This document shows, in pieces, positions 4,715-7,553 of a stretch of 7,553 bases of DNA. Below the pieces are notes generated by a model. The model searched no databases. It was not told where the DNA came from and saw only the letters and a program-made list of their open reading frames with translations. The position numbers and the translations under genes are program-made. Where the stretch lies: assembly GCA_964437815.1 (NCBI GenBank), contig CAYTIE010000040.1, positions 1-7,553 of the forward strand, written 5' to 3'. How positions within the stretch are numbered: the first letter of the stretch is position 1; each line of letters starts with the position of its first letter. This DNA is from Marisimplicoccus sp964437815. Lineage in GTDB: Bacteria; Bacteroidota; Bacteroidia; Flavobacteriales; Flavobacteriaceae.

Positions 4715-7489
4715 ATGAGTAAAATAAAAAAAACCGATCATTTTTATTTAATAGACGGATCAGGATATATCTTTAGAGCTTATTATGCTTTACCACCATT
4801 GACTAGAAAAAGTGATGGACTTCCAACAGGTGCAGTGAGTGGATTTTGTAGCATGCTCTTCAAACTTTTAGAAGATTCAAAATCAAATCAAAACTTGCAA
4901 AAACCAACTCATTTTGCAGTAATTTTTGATTCAGCTAGACAAACATTTAGAAATGAAATTTACAGCGATTATAAAGCTAATCGATCAGAAGCTCCTGATG
5001 ATTTGGCTCCTCAGTTTGAGTATATTAGAAAATCTGTATTAGCTTTTAATTTACCCTCAGTTGATCTTCCAAACTATGAGGCAGATGATTTAATTGCAAC
5101 TTACGTGGAAAAAATTCTTAAAAAAGGTGCAAAAGTTACAATAGTTTCTTCAGATAAAGATTTGATGCAACTTTACAAAAAAGATGTTCGAATTTTCGAT
5201 CCTATAAAAAATAAATTTATTTCAGAGGATGATATAATGAATAAGTTCGGAGTTGATGCCTCAAAAGTAATTGATGTTCAATCTCTTGCAGGAGATAGTA
5301 GTGATAATGTTCCAGGAGTTCCAGGAATAGGTGTAAAAACTGCTGCTGAATTAATCAATAAATATGGAACTTTAGAAAAACTCTTAAAATCTGCTCACGA
5401 AATTAAACAAAATAAAAGAAGAGAAACACTTATAGAAAATAAAGACAAGGCGTTGATAAGTAAGCAACTTGTTACGTTGAAGCATGACTCTCCAATAAAA
5501 AGAGATTTAAGTGAATTTATTTTAAAAGATATAGATAAAGATAAATTATATAAATTTTTAAGAGAAATGGAATTTAATAGATTATTAAGTTCTGTAATTT
5601 CAGCATATGGCGAACCTGAATTATCAAGTTCAGCAACAGAAACAAAAGTATTAGAAAACCAAAAACCAATTAATAATAAAAATTATCATTTAATCACAGA
5701 TGCAAAACAAATAGATCTATGGATACAGGAAGCAGAAGAAACAGGTGAAGTTGCTGTTGATACAGAAACAAGCTCTTTAGACCCTCATCAAGCTGATTTA
5801 GTTGGAATTTCGCTTTGTTCAAAAATTGGTAAAGCTTGCTATATCCCAATTGGTCATAATTCTTCCAAATGTATTAATAAAGATATTGTTATTAAAAAAC
5901 TAAAATCGTTATTGGAAGATCCTAGTGTTAAAAAAATTGGTCAGAATATAAAATTTGATTTTATAGTTTTATTCAAACATGGAATAAATATTTCCTCAAT
6001 GGAGGATACCATGCTGATGTCGTATGTTTTAGATGCAGGAAAAAATAGACACAATATGGATACATTATCAGAAATTCATTTAGGACATAAAACTATTTCA
6101 TTTAAAGAGATAGTTGGTACTGGAAAAAAACAAATCAATTTTAGCGAAGTAGAGATCGATAAGGCTAAAGATTACGCTGCAGAAGATGCAGATATTACTT
6201 TTAGATTATACAAAAAATTTATTAAAAATTTAAAATTAGAAAAGATGATCAATATTTATGAGATATTTGAAAAGCCATTAATAAAAATTCTTGCTTTTAT
6301 GGAAATGGAAGGAGTTGAAGTTGATAGTAAATTTTTAAAATCACTATCTTTGAAATTTGAAAAAAAAATTAAAAATCTAGAAAAAGAAGTTTTCAAGATT
6401 TCTAAAAAAGAATTCAATATTGCGTCTCCAAAACAATTAGGAGAAATAATCTATAATGATCTTAAGATTGCAGGATTAAAAAAAACTAAAAAAGGAAGCT
6501 TTGCAACAAGTGCTAGTGTTTTAGAGGATTTAGCGTTTAAAGGACATAAATTTCCAAAGTTAGTTTTAGATTGGAGACAGGTTTCAAAATTAAAGAATAC
6601 CTATTCAGATGCATTGCCTGAGCATATTAATCCACAAACTAAAAGAGTGCATACATCATTTTTATTAGCAGCCACTACAACGGGTAGATTGGCATCAAGT
6701 GATCCTAATTTGCAAAATATTCCTATAAAATCAGAAGATGGCAAAGATATTAGAAAAGCTTTTACTGCTAAAAAAGATCACTTATTAATATCTGCTGATT
6801 ATAATCAAATTGAAATGAGAATTTTAGCAGATCTCGCTGAAGTTAAAGAACTCAAAAAAGCTTTTAAAAATAATGAGGATATCCATTCTTTAACCGCAAG
6901 TCAGATTTTTAATATTGATATAAAAAAAGTTGATCAAGATCATCGAAGAAAAGCTAAAGCAATAAATTTTGGGATCATTTATGGCATCTCACAGTACGGC
7001 TTGGCAAAACAGATTAATGTTTCTAATTATGAAGCAGAAGAATTTTTAGACGCATATTTTTCAAAATTTCCTGAGATTAAAGTTTATATGGATAACACAA
7101 TTAAATTTTGTAGAAAAAGTGGATATGTAAATAATATTTTTGGAAGAAGATCTCATTTTAATGGCATAAATGATAAAAATTTTAATGTAAGAAACTTTCA
7201 AGAACGTGCAGCAATTAATGCACCAATTCAAGGATCTGCATCAGAAATTATGCGATTAGCAATGATTAGATTAGAAAAAAAATTAATAGATAAAAAAAAT
7301 ACAAAATCAAAAATGTTATTACAAATTCACGATGAATTAATATTTGAAGTTCCAAAAGGTGATGAAAAAACAATGATCAAGATCATCAAAGAAGAAATGA
7401 TGAGTGTAGCTAAAAGTGATTATCATTCTTTCTCTACACCTTTAACGGTAGATGTTAATGTTGGTGATAATTGGGGAATGCTTCATTAA
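4715..7489 (+). CDS. polA: DNA polymerase I (5' nuclease, 3'-5' exonuclease and polymerase domains)
   Basis: The protein has 924 residues, close to the 928 of E. coli Pol I, and fills gaps in repair and after RNA primer removal. The 5' nuclease (about 8-300) shows LIDGSGYIFRAYYA, the acidic YEADDLIA (121-128), SSDKDLMQL and GDSSDNVPGVPGIGVKTA (193-210). The DEDDy proofreading domain (about 325-510) keeps D349 and E351 (VDTET), D415 (IKFD), Y487 and D491 (YAAED), so proofreading should be active. The polymerase domain has TTGRLASSDPNLQNIP (655-670), motif A SADYNQIEMRILA with D695, motif B RRKAKAINFGIIYG (744-757) with K748 and F752 (matching E. coli K758 and F762), and motif C QIHDE (870-874) with D873 and E874. 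The start ATG at 4715 has no Shine-Dalgarno and begins an A-rich stretch. No frameshift or domain loss is visible. It stands alone, divergent from the ABC ATPase gene. Confidence 0.98.
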   Translation: MSKIKKTDHFYLIDGSGYIFRAYYALPPLTRKSDGLPTGAVSGFCSMLFKLLEDSKSNQNLQKPTHFAVIFDSARQTFRNEIYSDYKANRSEAPDDLAPQFEYIRKSVLAFNLPSVDLPNYEADDLIATYVEKILKKGAKVTIVSSDKDLMQLYKKDVRIFDPIKNKFISEDDIMNKFGVDASKVIDVQSLAGDSSDNVPGVPGIGVKTAAELINKYGTLEKLLKSAHEIKQNKRRETLIENKDKALISKQLVTLKHDSPIKRDLSEFILKDIDKDKLYKFLREMEFNRLLSSVISAYGEPELSSSATETKVLENQKPINNKNYHLITDAKQIDLWIQEAEETGEVAVDTETSSLDPHQADLVGISLCSKIGKACYIPIGHNSSKCINKDIVIKKLKSLLEDPSVKKIGQNIKFDFIVLFKHGINISSMEDTMLMSYVLDAGKNRHNMDTLSEIHLGHKTISFKEIVGTGKKQINFSEVEIDKAKDYAAEDADITFRLYKKFIKNLKLEKMINIYEIFEKPLIKILAFMEMEGVEVDSKFLKSLSLKFEKKIKNLEKEVFKISKKEFNIASPKQLGEIIYNDLKIAGLKKTKKGSFATSASVLEDLAFKGHKFPKLVLDWRQVSKLKNTYSDALPEHINPQTKRVHTSFLLAATTTGRLASSDPNLQNIPIKSEDGKDIRKAFTAKKDHLLISADYNQIEMRILADLAEVKELKKAFKNNEDIHSLTASQIFNIDIKKVDQDHRRKAKAINFGIIYGISQYGLAKQINVSNYEAEEFLDAYFSKFPEIKVYMDNTIKFCRKSGYVNNIFGRRSHFNGINDKNFNVRNFQERAAINAPIQGSASEIMRLAMIRLEKKLIDKKNTKSKMLLQIHDELIFEVPKGDEKTMIKIIKEEMMSVAKSDYHSFSTPLTVDVNVGDNWGMLH

Positions 7490-7553
7490 TTTAATTAGAT
7501 TGCCCAAATTAGAACAATTTAGTATTTTTATTATTATTTATGAATCATACAAT

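Noticed and set aside
7490..7553. polA terminator (AAATT-agaac-AATTT at 7506-7520 followed by a T-rich stretch) and a new gene starting at ATG 7540
   Set aside because: The stem has only A/T pairs and the T-run is interrupted. The ATG gives just four codons before the window edge. On the minus strand all three frames meet stops within the first few codons. Nothing here can be supported.

Overview
This window is very AT-rich, gene-dense DNA with almost no spacer. It most likely comes from a streamlined marine alphaproteobacterium of the SAR11 (Pelagibacterales) type. The main evidence is a RegA/ActR/PrrA response regulator whose C-terminal half is close to the classic alphaproteobacterial sequence, together with AT- and lysine-rich coding, intergenic gaps of 3 to 149 bp, a 1-nt gene overlap and a solitary BioY. 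The taxonomic call is inference. No rRNA, tRNA, CRISPR array, insertion sequence or phage gene is visible.

Layout. (1) Positions 1-2445, minus strand: a compact polyamine operon transcribed right to left. It holds a PLP ornithine decarboxylase of the alanine-racemase fold, a deoxyhypusine-synthase-family enzyme (stop/start overlap TGATG) and the N-terminal 73 codons of an agmatinase/ureohydrolase. The last starts with TTG one codon after the previous stop and in the same frame; it is cut by the left edge. (2) Positions 2446-2594: a 149-bp divergent control region with a strong ribosome binding site for the decarboxylase, two GCAT/ATGC dyads (one a hairpin followed by eight U) and a good promoter-like pair placed so that the regA transcript would have almost no leader. 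(3) Positions 2595-3158, plus strand: regA, whose 3' end overlaps that of bioY by 8 bp. (4) Positions 3151-4665, minus strand: an ABC-2-type ATPase gene followed after 33 nt by bioY, the biotin S-component. Neither the usual ABC-2 permease nor BioM/BioN is beside them. (5) Positions 4666-4714: a 49-bp divergent spacer with a perfect 6-bp-arm dyad and a 9-bp direct repeat at a 20-bp step. (6) Positions 4715-7489, plus strand: full-length polA with all three catalytic domains intact. (7) The last 64 bases hold no supportable gene.

How the genes fit together. The decarboxylase makes putrescine from ornithine and the agmatinase-type enzyme could make it from agmatine. The DHS-family enzyme probably uses putrescine, most plausibly to make homospermidine, because bacteria lack eIF5A. 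By hand alignment it keeps the catalytic lysine but differs at several positions that contact spermidine in human DHS. RegA is a redox-responsive global regulator in related bacteria and is transcribed divergently from this operon; a regulatory link is possible but unproven. I see no clearly novel defence or mobile system. The best leads are the remodelled DHS-like enzyme, the in-frame single-stop junction with the agmatinase gene, the leader hairpin of the polyamine operon, the possibly leaderless regA and the orphan ATPase/BioY pair.
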